From positions 1-26,409 of the forward strand of contig JASNJN010000332.1 in the NCBI GenBank assembly GCA_030180075.1: 26,409 bases of DNA, written 5' to 3'. Position 1 is the stretch's first letter. Every line of letters begins with the position of its first letter. Positions 8,060 through 18,027 of the stretch are shown one piece after another. The notes below the pieces were generated by a model. That model was given only the letters and a program-made list of their open reading frames with translations. It did not search any database and was not told the origin of the DNA. This stretch comes from Mikrocytos mackini. Lineage: Eukaryota; Endomyxa; Ascetosporea; Mikrocytida; Mikrocytiidae. Position numbers and translations under genes: made by a program.

Positions 8060-8355
8060 CTGAATATTTAAAGTAGATTTATGAAAATGATACAATATAG
8101 AAAGAAAGCAAACTTTATTGAATTTTGCTATCAAAATTGGCCATTTCGAGGCGTAAAAATCAAAACAAAAGTTTAAAACGAATTTTATTCGGCTACCTCA
8201 TTTCAATTATCCATATAATAGAATTCCTATGTATGTTTTGGTTACATGTAGCATTTGTGTTAGTTTTGATATCAAACGTTTCTTCCTGTTGTTGTAAATT
8301 TGAAACCTTTATATTTCGGAAAATTTTAACTTTTCAGAAAAGTTCACCTGTCTCA
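8060..8355. other. Intergenic region with in-frame hydrophobic stretch
   Basis: The frame of the next gene is open leftward to 8125, but that position is TTG, not ATG. The only upstream ATG (8233) would add 41 residues containing hydrophobic WLHVAFVLVLIS and a Cys cluster. I treat this as untranslated, though an N-terminal membrane anchor cannot be excluded. Confidence 0.4.
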
Positions 8356-9501
8356 ATGAAAACCTTACATCTAATAGATCTTGATTTTACAATGTTTACA
8401 TATGAATACAAGGAAATTACACTTTTGAACCAAGCATTGGTATTGGACGCGCTTCTGATCGACAAACCAGAGAAAAATCTTGTTTACTCTCAACGAACGA
8501 TTGAGTTTCTCAGAAACAACGAAAAGTTAGAAAGTGTTGAAAAGAACGTTACTTCAGGCACAGTCTACCTTTTAAACACTGGCAGGAAGGTTACAATGTT
8601 TGACTACATCCCAGAAATGATCCCTGATTTCGATTCGCTCTCAAAACAAAACAAAATCGTTGAGATAGACAAATTAGTTGAAAACTTACGGAAGCACGAT
8701 TCTGAGATATTCCTAATTTCTAGCCACTGGAAAGCTATGTACTTTAGTTTGCTTGTATTCATCAAACATCTGTGGGAGGAAAGCGAGAAAAAAGAGAAAG
8801 AGAACCTTAGTGAAGTTGAGTCTGATTTAATCCACAAATTAAGAGCTAGATATGCGAGCTTTAAATGCGTCTTAGTCAGAGGCTTGGACTTGTGGAATAG
8901 TTCCGATTCTACCTGTCTCCACATAGCGCTTGAACACATAAAAGACCATCCTTTAAAATACATTTCTAACACAGAGGAAATTAAGAACAGTATAAAATTT
9001 ATACAGGAAACTCGAGCCCAAACTAAAGACCATGTGTTCGTTCTTCTAACGGCATCTGTTTGTATCTATGTGAATTCGATGTTTTCCAACTTTTTGAAAG
9101 ATGACGAAGAGTTGTTTGACTTTTATTCTATTTTTGCGAGTAAACCGTCATTTTATAGTTTGAATAATGACAATAAATACACGGAATGGAGTGGAAATAA
9201 AAGGTATTTTGTTGACGGGAGTTTTGGGGAGTTATTGAAGAAATTAAAGCTTGATATAAAGGAATTAGACAAAATATACTTATATGAAGATGCTCTCGTA
9301 GCAGGAATATTAATGCCGAATTTGTTGAATGAATTTATAACACCGGTATTTATCGATAGATTCGATGATGAAAAGATATTGAAGATAAAAGAACATATAG
9401 AAAGAGGAACTGGTATGTTATGTAAGAACACAAAGGTATTTAATAATTTTGAAAATGCTTTGAAAAGTGTTATAGAGACTTCAAAACATAATATTGATTA
9501 A
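8356..9501 (+). CDS. HAD-fold protein, similar to the Swiss-army-knife RNA-repair-like HAD family
   Basis: A 381-residue protein from the ATG at 8356. This start puts the HAD motif I, DLDFT (D8, D10, T12), at the very N-terminus as is usual for the fold. LLNTGR (72-77) resembles the LLTGR found in HAD proteins of the eukaryotic 'Swiss army knife RNA repair-like' family, and YLYED (308-312) resembles that family's YEDR segment. Family members are putative Mg-dependent phosphatases or RNA-repair proteins with little experimental data. The middle region (about 100-280) is less conserved and contains a charged helix. A longer product from ATG 8233 would add a hydrophobic segment. The assignment to the HAD superfamily is firmer than the sub-family. 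Downstream sequence is A+T-rich and followed by mobile elements. Confidence 0.6.
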   Translation: MKTLHLIDLDFTMFTYEYKEITLLNQALVLDALLIDKPEKNLVYSQRTIEFLRNNEKLESVEKNVTSGTVYLLNTGRKVTMFDYIPEMIPDFDSLSKQNKIVEIDKLVENLRKHDSEIFLISSHWKAMYFSLLVFIKHLWEESEKKEKENLSEVESDLIHKLRARYASFKCVLVRGLDLWNSSDSTCLHIALEHIKDHPLKYISNTEEIKNSIKFIQETRAQTKDHVFVLLTASVCIYVNSMFSNFLKDDEELFDFYSIFASKPSFYSLNNDNKYTEWSGNKRYFVDGSFGELLKKLKLDIKELDKIYLYEDALVAGILMPNLLNEFITPVFIDRFDDEKILKIKEHIERGTGMLCKNTKVFNNFENALKSVIETSKHNID

Positions 9502-9618
9502 ATATGAATACAATAAGAGTGAATTAATTTAATATAAAATCCTTATTATAGAAAATAAAATGAAAATAAGCATGGTAACCGGTTATAATTATTTTATTGA
9601 TTTTCACAAGGATATAAT
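9502..9618. other. A+T-rich gap before mobile-element zone
   Basis: No coding or repeat signal is seen between the HAD gene stop and the first base of the TIR-element fragment. Confidence 0.5.
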
Positions 9619-9875
9619 CAGAGACCGGGGGAAAAGTTCAAAGAACTTTTTAAAAAATGTTGAAATATTCGTTTATAATCATTGTCTGTTATTAAAATAT
9701 CTAAATATCCTTCGTATATGTATATTTAGAATCGTACTTTTTCAAAATTGGTACTTTTTGGTACTTTTGCCATTGAACAGTGAACTTTTTGTTTCTAAAT
9801 CTTAAATTTTATGAAACCCAAACAAACTTACATAAATTGGTTTAGGGAAATAGATGATGACAAATTGGAAACCGA
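9619..9875 (+). mobile_element. Truncated copy of the CAGAGACCGG TIR element
   Basis: It begins with CAGAGACCGGGGGAAAAG, the same terminus as the element at 18454. It stays alignable for about 245 bp: TTCA(A/T)(T/A)GAACTTTTTAA, the GGTACTTTTTG segment, the ACAAACTTACATAAATT segment and GGGAAATAGATGATGAC. The second terminus is absent. Homology ends just before the LTR at 9876, so the retrotransposon insertion or a later deletion removed the rest. It has no coding capacity. A CAG-G terminus suggests a hAT-type non-autonomous element. Confidence 0.75.
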
Positions 9876-10059
9876 TGTGACACGCCCCGGTGTATTAATA
9901 CCAGTGTTGTGACCTCTGTCACGGCTGTACTGGTTATATGGCATGCTATATTAATAGTTTGATCAATGTATATTTTCTATCAAAATTTAATATTTATTTA
10001 TAGAAACTTCTTATAACAGTTCCCATAATAGAGTGTCTATTCAATTATAGAATACGACA
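9876..10059 (-). repeat. LTR of Ty3/gypsy element (184 bp)
   Basis: On the plus strand the block runs from TGTGACACG to AATACGACA, which gives canonical TG...CA ends on either strand. On the minus (coding) strand it starts TGTCGTATTC and follows a polypurine tract (GGAGAGAGGCAGGA, 10060-10073) that lies just after the pol stop. This is therefore the 3' LTR of the pol remnant at 10085-12084. No 5' LTR is found, so target duplication cannot be tested. Confidence 0.75.
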
Positions 10060-10084
10060 TCCTGCCTCTCTCCAACTCTTATCT

Positions 10085-12084
10085 ATTAAGCTTTCTTCAA
10101 TTGCTTAATATTAATCCATTCTTTGCGATGTTCTGTCTCTATAAGCAAAGAATTACTATCAGCTCTCTTATCAATCACTTCAAATGGTCCGTTCCATTTA
10201 TCGTCAAGCTTCTTCGTGTTCTTAGCTTTGACATAAACCATTGTCCCTTTTCCCAAATGGAATTAGTGTTTCTGTTTTCGTTTGTATTCTTGTTACTTTC
10301 CTCTGCTCTATCTTGTATTCTTTTCCTAACATCGCCCTTATTGATATTAACATCTCTTTTCAATAAGCCTGCAAAAGAGTAGTTCTCCTTTAATTCTTCT
10401 GGTGTGCATCCCAAAGTGGTGTGGTAAGTTCCATTTAGAGCTCTTCTTATTTTATCTAGAACCAATTGTATACTTGTAGTTCTATAAATTCTCAAACAAT
10501 TTCCTATCGTTTGGTTGAGTCTTTCCGAAATTCCATTAGCAGAAGGATTGTACGGGCTAATACGCGTATTCTTGATCCTTCGCTGTCTGCACTCCCTACT
10601 TAACACTGTTGATGTGTACTGGGCGCCATTATCACTGTGTAATACTTTTGGGTTCCCATGTTTTTCAAACCATCTTGTAATTAACGCGTCAAGCACAGTT
10701 TGTGCATTAATATCATATAAAAGTTCTACTTCAGTGAACCTTGTCGCTGCGTCAGTTATTGTAAGAATGTGTCCTTTTCCAAAATCGTTAAAAAGATTCA
10801 GTTCTATGGGTCCGTACAAGTCTGTTGATACGAAATCATTAAATTTCTTTGCTGTATTTCCTACGTAACCTTTAACTTCTCCTGCTTTAGTTGCAAAAGC
10901 TTTGTTAATCTGACAAGACTTGCAATTCTTTATAAGTTTTTGAACTCTTCTAGTTATTCTCGGCACGTTGTAGTATTCATGTAAGGTGTTCGTCATCTTA
11001 TTACATCCCGGATGTGCTAGAAATTCGTGCATTGCAGTAAGCCAGGCATCTGCTGCTGACGGTATAACTATTCGATTTCTACCATCAAGTACTATCAATT
11101 TGTCATCGTATTCTTCTAGATGATAATCTTTGTGTTCTATATCTACTCCTGCTTGTATTACTTTTATCTTCTGTAAATTAAGTTCAGGATATTCTTCGAT
11201 GTCTGTTTGTATTTCGTTTTGACTTTGCTCTATGAGCATAACTCTAGATAATCCATCGGCTGCACTGTTCTCTTTTCCTGGAACGTGCCTATACTGTATT
11301 TGAAACTCTTGTAAAGCTATTTTCCAACGCTGGACTCTGCTATTAGTAGCTGGTGCGTCGTATTTCAAATTGTTGTTATCTGTGCGAACAATAATCGGCG
11401 AGTTGTAAATGATTGTCTTGAAATCAAGGACAGCTAAGTATATAGCTAAGAATTCTCTTTCTACTACGGTAAAACGGCTCTCTGCTTCTGTAAGCTTTTT
11501 ACTGTATATTCTTATTAATCTACCGTCCTGTATAAGTAATGCTCCTACACCTATTTGGCTGCATCAGTGTATAACTCGAATTCCTCTCCAAACTTGGGTA
11601 AATATAAAGTTTGGGCATCTTGTATGTCCGATAATATTCCAAGTAGTTCCTTAGAATCTTCTTCGTCCCATGTAAAACGTTCTTCTTTCGTTTATCATTA
11701 AGTCTAGCTAATTTGGTAGACAACTGAGGAATATATGGCCTGTACCAATTGACATAACCAAGGATTTTCTTTAGTCCTCTTTTATTCTTTGGCGTATTAT
11801 AGAACTTGCTGTGGTCTAATCGTTGTAAATCTGTGCGTATAGTTCCTTTTTCGATGATTTGACCTAAATAACGTATTGAAGTTAATGCAAATCTGCTTTT
11901 GTCGAAGTTAATTGAAATTCCATTCGACAGTAAATGTTCGAATACTGATTTGAGACGTTCTTTATGTTTCTCTTCATTCTTTGTAAATAAAAGTATGTCA
12001 TCCATGTAACAAGCTACGCCCTTAAATCCGTGGAAAAGATCGTTCATTGATCGCTGAAATACACATAGCATATTTTGTAGGAAG
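10085..12084 (-). pseudogene. Degenerate Ty3/gypsy pol: reverse transcriptase, RNase H, integrase
   Basis: On the minus strand, from 12084 down, the palm part of a reverse transcriptase is present (FQRSMNDLF, catalytic YMDDILLF, then RYLGQII). The connection domain follows, with GYVNWYRPYIPQLS. The RNase H region (11565-11300) reads LTEAESRFTVVEREFLAIY and TDNNNLKYDA and ends with VPGKENSAADGLSR. The integrase has HEFLAHPG...CKSCQ, STDLYGP, SDNGAQY and SERLNQT. The GPF-type C-terminus (WNGPFEVID) lies in another frame. Frameshifts occur around 11680 and 11570 (RT to RNase H) and around 10255 (end of integrase). The 5' part (gag, protease, N-terminal RT) is missing; homology stops near 12084. 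The element is dead. It is related to, but clearly diverged from, the integrase at 2217. Confidence 0.88.
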
Positions 12085-12180
12085 TAACAATTTTTTTTGA
12101 GGTTTTAAAATTTAGTTTTTTTTAACATAAACTAATAATTATATTGTTATATCAAGTATCTTGGGTTTAATTTTATAAAT
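12085..12180. other. A+T-rich junction between gypsy remnant and MULE
   Basis: Poly-T and poly-A tracts; no LTR, TIR or ORF is seen. Confidence 0.4.
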
Positions 12181-12957
12181 ATGGACCTTGTTGTTATTCT
12201 TATTATTTTGTTTAAAATTTTAAATTCTTCTAAAATGTGTTCAGATCAAGAACTTTTCTCCAGCGAAACGGCAACACAGGAAACGCATACTCGCCATTTA
12301 TGTGAGCAATTCAACAAACTATACTCGTCAAATCAATCATTAAAGAATCATAAAAGTCTAAAACACCCAAGTAAAAGAAATATGTTAACATGTACTTTTT
12401 GTTCATACACATCTAAGTTACGGCTTGTCTTAGTGAATCACATTATAAGAAAACATCCTAAACAACACAGTTATTTTATTTTATCGTCGTCTAATAATAA
12501 GGAAATTTTAGAAAAAATAGAAGAAATTTCGAACGATGGTGAATATAGTTTTGTGAAAACGACCGGGAATAAGTTGACCAAAGTAGGAAAAACACTTTAC
12601 TTTAATTGTAATATGATTAATAAAGAGATTAAGTGTGAAAGTTTTATTCAGGTTATTTATAAAAATACGAAAACAATTTTGATTCATAGCAATACTCACA
12701 ATCATACGCCTCAAATAGAAAAGATTAGACTTCCCAGAAAATTTAAAAATCAACTACGCAGAGAAATTATGTCGGGGAGAGGGATTAAAGAAGTACACAA
12801 CGAACTAATTCAAAATGTTGACCTTGAAAACATTACACGTGCCAATATAATAACTCGAAACTACCTTAGATATTTACGAGTTTCAAATATTAAACTTACA
12901 AGATTTTTCAACATGGACGATGACAACACAAGCATATCTCCAACACTACAAAGATAA
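12181..12957 (+). pseudogene. MULE N-terminal region with C2H2 and FLYWCH-like zinc fingers
   Basis: A 258-codon ORF from ATG that is best read as the 5' part of the MULE transposase following in another frame. One C2H2 finger is complete: C71-x2-C74-x12-H87-x4-H92. A preceding one is degenerate (C41 kept, second Cys replaced by Phe, H57 and H62 kept). A FLYWCH/WRKY-like module follows, with C143, C152 and HNH (H173, H175). Such DNA-binding modules precede the catalytic domain in Mutator-like transposases. The frame ends at 12957, while the catalytic ORF is open from 12920 in the next frame. A single frameshift between 12920 and 12957 therefore separates DNA-binding and catalytic halves. It could be a mutation, an assembly error or, less likely, a recoding site or a small intron. 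Confidence 0.72.
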
Positions 12958-14190
12958 TTCTTCAATAAAGCACTATATCTATAAACGCAAAGGCATGGCG
13001 GTTATAGGATATCCTAAAATTACTGACCACTTTATAATGTCATTCCAAACAAAGAACCAGTACATGTCATTTCGACAGGAGGAGTCTCGATACATAATGG
13101 TGGACTCGACAAACGCCACCAATGTATACAACTACCCTCTCATTACTTTTGCAATTCTAACCAAAAGCCAGCGATTTTTACCCGTTTTGACAATCATCAC
13201 TGACAGTGATTCAGAGAAGGTTGTTGAGTATGTCTTAGATAGCTTCCATTTACAGGGTCTACTGCCAGATACACCGCTAATGATGATGAGTGACATGTCA
13301 CAAGTCTATTATAATTGCTGGCGTAAGGTTGTAAATTCAACAATTAAATGGCTATATTGTATGTACCACGTTAAAACCGCGGTCATTAAGAACATATATC
13401 AGAAGGTAAAAGACAAAGAATTGGCCGAAAAAATCAAACATAAATTCAAAAAAATTACTAAAACAACCGATAAAAAATTATTCAATAAAAAATACGGGGC
13501 CTTTAGACTTTTTATTCAAGAAAACCACAAATTGTTTTCTGAGTATTTTACATGTTATTATCACAGCCATTTGGAGAGGTGGTCATTACAACAGCGACTT
13601 AATAGCGAATTAAATACAAATATGTTTTTGGAAAGTTTCCATAACATACTAAAGAACGAATATTTAAATGGCAAATCTAATCATCGGCTTGACGATCTTC
13701 TACAACAACTTATGAAATATGACAATAAGAATATGCTAAACAACTATCTTTCTACAAAATACGAAAACAAAGAATTCATGGGATACAGACAAAAGATCGC
13801 CTATAAAAAACACGATGCGGGCTTGAAGTTAGATAAACTTAAGTTTAAGAAGCGAGGAGAAAGGATCTACTACCGTAAGTACGTTGTGACTAAAGGAAGC
13901 TGTACAGAAAGCTGTGATGGTTGTGTTAAACTTTGTAAGAGGTGTAGTATCTGCAAAGACCGATATCAATGTAGTTGTGCTTCGTACTTAATAAGGAAAG
14001 AACTTTGTAAGCACATACACGCCGCAAATCTGAAATTCTTTAAAACGCACCCTTCTGCAAATATTTCTTTGGGACGTAACACAACACCTAATATTACTAA
14101 CAAAACAAACACCTCAGTTACACAGGAATTGCATTCTTCGAAGAGTGTTGAGAAACACCCTAAAATGACACAGAAATCTCTATTAATTTC
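12920..14190 (+). pseudogene. MULE (Mutator-like) transposase, catalytic and SWIM domains
   Basis: The frame is open from 12920 until the ambiguous bases at 14191. Catalytic residues of the MULE DDE domain are in place: D62 in YIMVDSTNATN, D125 in MMMSDMSQVY, the C-x2-H pair C147/H150 in WLYCMYH, and E238 in NMFLESFHNIL. A cysteine-rich segment follows (about 328-353), merging into a SWIM zinc finger (C351-x-C353-x9-C363-x-H365). This is the order seen in MULE transposases, which cut and paste DNA. From 13454 onward the sequence is repeated in reverse at 14301-15059. The C-terminus after the N-run cannot be read on this strand. It is scored as a pseudogene because of the frameshift from its N-terminal half. 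Confidence 0.85.
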
Positions 14191-15059
14191 NNANAATGTT
14201 NCTNATNGATTNCTTCATTGAAATGCTCTGTTCTGTTCTTAAATGGCTTGCAGTTTGGAATACACTCATCGATCAGTCCCGTCACGATTTCATTGTGTGC
14301 AATCGTATGAGTAACATTTTTGGAAATTAATAGAGATTTCTGTGTCATTTTAGGGTGTTTCTCAACACTCTTCGAAGAATGCAATTCCTGTGTAACTGAG
14401 GTGTTTGTTTTGTTAGTAATATTAGGTGTTGTGTTACGTCCCAAAGAAATATTTGCAGAAGGGTGCGTTTTAAAGAATTTCAGATTTGCGGCGTGTATGT
14501 GCTTACAAAGTTCTTTCCTTATTAAGTACGAAGCACAACTACATTGATATCGGTCTTTGCAGATACTACACCTCTTACAAAGTTTAACACAACCATCACA
14601 GCTTTCTGTACAGCTTCCTTTAGTCACAACGTACTTACGGTAGTAGATCCTTTCTCCTCGCTTCTTAAACTTAAGTTTATCTAACTTCAAGCCCGCATCG
14701 TGTTTTTTATAGGCGATCTTTTGTCTGTATCCCATGAATTCTTTGTTTTCGTATTTTGTAGAAAGATAGTTGTTTAGCATATTCTTATTGTCATATTTCA
14801 TAAGTTGTTGTAGAAGATCGTCAAGCCGATGATTAGATTTGCCATTTAAATATTCGTTCTTTAGTATGTTATGGAAACTTTCCAAAAACATATTTGTATT
14901 TAATTCGCTATTAAGTCGCTGTTGTAATGACCACCTCTCCAAATGGCTGTGATAATAACATGTAAAATACTCAGAAAACAATTTGTGGTTTTCTTGAATA
15001 AAAAGTCTAAAGGCCCCGTATTTTTTATTGAATAATTTTTTATCGGTTGTTTTAGTAAT
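13454..15059. repeat. Near-perfect palindrome of the MULE 3' half
   Basis: Positions pair as x and 28513-x. Left arm is about 13454-14212, loop about 14213-14300, right arm about 14301-15059. Translated arms are identical over the whole overlap (about 230 residues). Ambiguous bases lie inside the left arm next to the loop (14191-14211) and just beyond the right arm (15060-15062). Identity plus Ns fits either a very recent inverted duplication or a fold-back assembly artefact. Confidence 0.9.
14213..14981 (-). pseudogene. Inverted copy of MULE transposase C-terminal half
   Basis: On the minus strand this frame repeats the catalytic-Glu, Cys-rich and SWIM segments of the plus-strand gene exactly. 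It reads on past the N-run position to give about 37 further codons that are unreadable on the other strand (VTHTIAHNEIVTG and following). It therefore supplies the missing C-terminal tail of the transposase. Homology continues upstream to 15059, but the N-terminal half and first catalytic residues are not included, so no complete second gene exists. Confidence 0.85.
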
Positions 15060-15062
15060 NTN

Positions 15063-15289
15063 TGTGTCTTATGTGTTCTGTTTTCTTCTTCTTCTTCTTC
15101 TTTCTTTTGTTTATTTGTTATTGAAACGTAATCAATTTTGACTTACATAGATAATGTATGAGTTTGAATTAACATGGTATAAGTTATATTTTAAAGCTCT
15201 TTGTGTGATTGTTTGTATACGATCATGCATATTAAAATTTTACTTTTTTTAAAACGGGATATCATTTATAGGCTATGTATGATAAATTA
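15063..15289. repeat. A+T-rich spacer with a TTC microsatellite
   Basis: A (TTC)n tract of about seven units lies near 15083-15104, directly beside ambiguous bases. The rest is A+T-rich without a recognisable feature. Confidence 0.6.
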
Positions 15290-15602
15290 CATATTTTAGA
15301 GGAAATCACTTTTGCAAACGAAAGGGTCTAAATCAGCTCAAAATGACATATGTTGATTTTTAGCTGTTCTTAATGCTGACCTTCTATCAACTTTTTGAAA
15401 ATTTTCAAAAATAATCTTCATTTTGATTTTCGCCTCATTTTCAGCTCTAAATAACCGTCGCTTCTCAGAAATTTATGGAACCCGACCAAAATAAATTGAA
15501 AACCGAGACCAGCTTGCTGTTTATGAGCTTGAGATCTACATGTCAAGTAAATATACATGTTTATTTATTATATATTAAAAAAGTGATTTCCTCTAAAATA
15601 TG
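15290..15602. mobile_element. MITE with 24 bp terminal inverted repeats (313 bp)
   Basis: The left end (15290-15313, starting CATATTTTAGAGGAAATCAC) is repeated as its exact reverse complement at 15579-15602. The interior has no transposase; a 66-codon ORF (from 15475) runs out through the right TIR and is not credible. I found no clear target-site duplication, so the superfamily stays open. Ambiguous bases start 13 bp beyond the right end. Confidence 0.75.
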
Positions 15603-16210
15603 CCATGTATGTATNNTCTTNNTAAATATANNANNGTTTTATACAATAGAATTATACAATATATTTTATTTTTGATCGAAAATAATGGTTTGTTTAAATT
15701 TCCGAAATCTCAGCGCAAAATCATATAATGACGTCAAAACATGTGTTATACAACTAGAAAGTGATAATAAACAGTAATTAAACAATAATTTATCTAAAAT
15801 TAATGATTTTAAAGCAAAAAATGTGTCACATTTTTCCAGATTCCTTCGGAAAGTCCTCTACTCCTAACATATAGGCAACAACCGAGATTGGAAAAAGTCT
15901 GGACCAGTCCAATTTTATTTTATAAAATCATGGAAACATTTTTAAAACAAAGAATAAACTAAGGAAGTTAAAATAAAACCTTCAAAACAATTAATAAGAA
16001 ACCATATTTTCGGTATTTATTGGAAATAAAAATGTTGTAATTAAAATTATGATTGAAATCTCAGAAAAAACCTAGTGTACATAATTAAAGCGCAATATTA
16101 TTTCAATTATCTCCCATATACGTACAAACACACGTAGTCATCAATACTTATAAAATTTAAATTAAAATTTAATGACAAATATTTCAGGTGTCCCCATAAC
16201 TATAGATAGA
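15603..16210. other. A+T-rich region, no gene seen
   Basis: About 600 bp beginning with an N-rich patch (15615-15635). No ORF, TIR or tandem repeat is convincing. Confidence 0.4.
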
Positions 16211-16890
16211 TGGGAAGTATTACTAATACAAAACCCAATAAATCGTGTGGAAAATCATTTATGTTGTGTGCACAGTGAAAATTGTGCAGGCAGATTGCAT
16301 TTTAAGGTTAGAGAAATACAAATGTTAAACAATAATTAAATTAGTCCTTGTGAAAACAACAAACTGGTATACATGCGATGCAGATAGTCATAATATCCGT
16401 TATACCAATGGAATCGGTGTGATGGTTTCAAGTGTAAATGAAAGGAGAGCTGTTGCATTTATTGAAATGAATATTTAAAACCATTATCATTCCATATGAA
16501 AATTTAGAGATAATATTTTAAATTTACAACTAACCAGACTAAATACTCACTTCATTAAACACGGGCAGAAAACTTCGAAGAAGATTTAGAATTTCTATCA
16601 CATCCGTTTAGTTTCGAAGCCAATCTATCAAACAACAATACACAAGAGAATTCTACATCATTAAGACCCTTATGTTTATCAACACGCAGTTATACAACCA
16701 GAATAAAGAGGCAAAAGAAATATTCTTGATATTCATTACAAACATTCAGTTGAAAATATTGGCTCGGAATACTCAGATTTATATTGACAATACATTTAAA
16801 AGTTGTTCTGGGAATTTTAAACAATTGATTACTATTCATGCACTAGATTCGGTTACTTCTGCAATCATTCCTGTAGCCTTCGTCCTATAA
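16211..16890 (+). pseudogene. Second, strongly decayed MULE-type transposase
   Basis: Three separate fragments lie in order on the plus strand. At 16211-16342 a FLYWCH-like module reads WEVLLIQNP and CCVHSENCAGRLHFK and ends in a stop. At about 16344-16478 there is NWYTCDADSHNIRYTNG. At 16672-16890 lies the start of a MULE catalytic domain, IYIDNTFKSCSGNFKQLITI followed by HALDSV and IIPVAFVL, where the Asp of IDNTFK is the first catalytic residue. The second Asp, the Glu and the SWIM domain are gone. Wording differs from the MULE at 12920, so this is another family. It is broken by stops and frame changes. Confidence 0.75.
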
Positions 16891-17417
16891 ACTCATAAAA
16901 CACTGAATAGACACGGTGATATTCACTTTGATTTCAAACTATATCAAGTCTTTAGATCTGAAAATCGGTTTAATTCGAATTGGCCACATTTTTACCAAAA
17001 CAACCATAAAATTCGAGCTGGCCATATTTTTACTAAATAGCCACATTTATGGCCATCCAATTTCTAAAACTTAGCTGTACTCAAATAATATAATTTTTAA
17101 TATTGAAAAAACGATTAAAATTATCAGAATAAAACACAGGGCACAATTTTCACAAATATTTAAGCGTCTATCTTACAACGACAAAAATGTGGCTATTTGG
17201 AAGAAAAAACTCCGAAAATATTTGAATAAATTTTTTTTAATTCTAATTGGTTTAGATAATTCTTTATTTTTTAAACTAACTAAGCATTAATAAAAATATT
17301 ATATTACAGATATACCCTAATGGCCTTAAAACAACAAAATCCAAATTTTACCAGTTGGAATATTTTTGTTATTTAGAAGAATTGTGGCAAACTGGTAAAA
17401 GTGTGGGGCTACAATTG
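16891..17417. other. A+T-rich region with short degenerate repeats
   Basis: Several imperfect (G)GCCACATTTTTACC-like segments occur near 16982, 17021 and, inverted, near 17185 and 17392. They may be the remains of another TIR element, but no boundaries can be set. No gene is seen. Confidence 0.35.
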
Positions 17418-18021
17418 AATTTGCCTCAAAAAGTGTGTAATTGCCTCAAAAGTGTGTAAATTGCCTCAATAATGTGTATATGCCTCAAAATCTTGTGTGT
17501 GCCTCATACGAGTTAAAGATACCCCCAACATCTTTAAAATTTTAATTCTTTTATATATTATCTATATCTATCCTACAACTAACCATACACACTTTCAAAG
17601 TAATATAAAATAAATTTATGTTGTGTAATAAACATTTTCCAAAATTCAATTTTTACATGTAACGAAGAATAAATATCAAAAATGAAGTTTTCATCGGCAA
17701 GTTTCTCAAACAAATATCACTCAGATTGCTGAATACAATGTTTAAAACAAATTAGAAGTCCTATTTCATAATTTTGAAAAAATCGGTTCTTCACCCAAAA
17801 ATAATGAGGTTTTATAGATTAACCGGACTTATAGAACAAGTAAATATTTAAAGACATACCGATTTAAACTCTACTGTATTCCAACAAGTATTATTTTCAT
17901 AATTTTAACCCTTGTAGTCCATTAAAAAAATTTTTATTTTGAGGCCACAGCACAAATGAGGCACACACAAGATTTTGAGGCAGAACTTCTAAAATGAGGC
18001 AAATACAAGATTTTGAGGCAA
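17418..18021. mobile_element. Foldback-like element with inverted minisatellite ends
   Basis: The left end carries five TGCCTCA units at 17422, 17442, 17462, 17481 and 17500 (period 19-20 bp). The right end carries five TGAGGC units at 17940, 17957, 17976, 17995 and 18014 (period 17-19 bp), in the opposite orientation. One 27 bp stretch (17481-17507) is the exact reverse complement of 17956-17982. Between the arrays lie about 430 bp of A+T-rich non-coding DNA. The flanks CTACAATTG (17409-17417) and CTACATTTG (18022-18030) match in 8 of 9 bases and could be a target-site duplication. Inverted termini built of tandem repeats are the hallmark of foldback transposons. Confidence 0.65.
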
Positions 18022-18027
18022 CTACAT

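Noticed and set aside
10515-10868. 117-codon plus-strand ORF over the gypsy integrase
   Set aside because: Antisense to a clear integrase domain.
15475-15675. 66-codon ORF crossing the MITE right end
   Set aside because: Runs through the TIR and ambiguous bases; no homology.
17421-18020. Regularly spaced short repeats as a possible CRISPR array
   Set aside because: Units are 19-20 bp apart with a conserved core of only about 7-10 bp, no unique 30 bp spacers, inverted at the other end, and the genome is eukaryotic.
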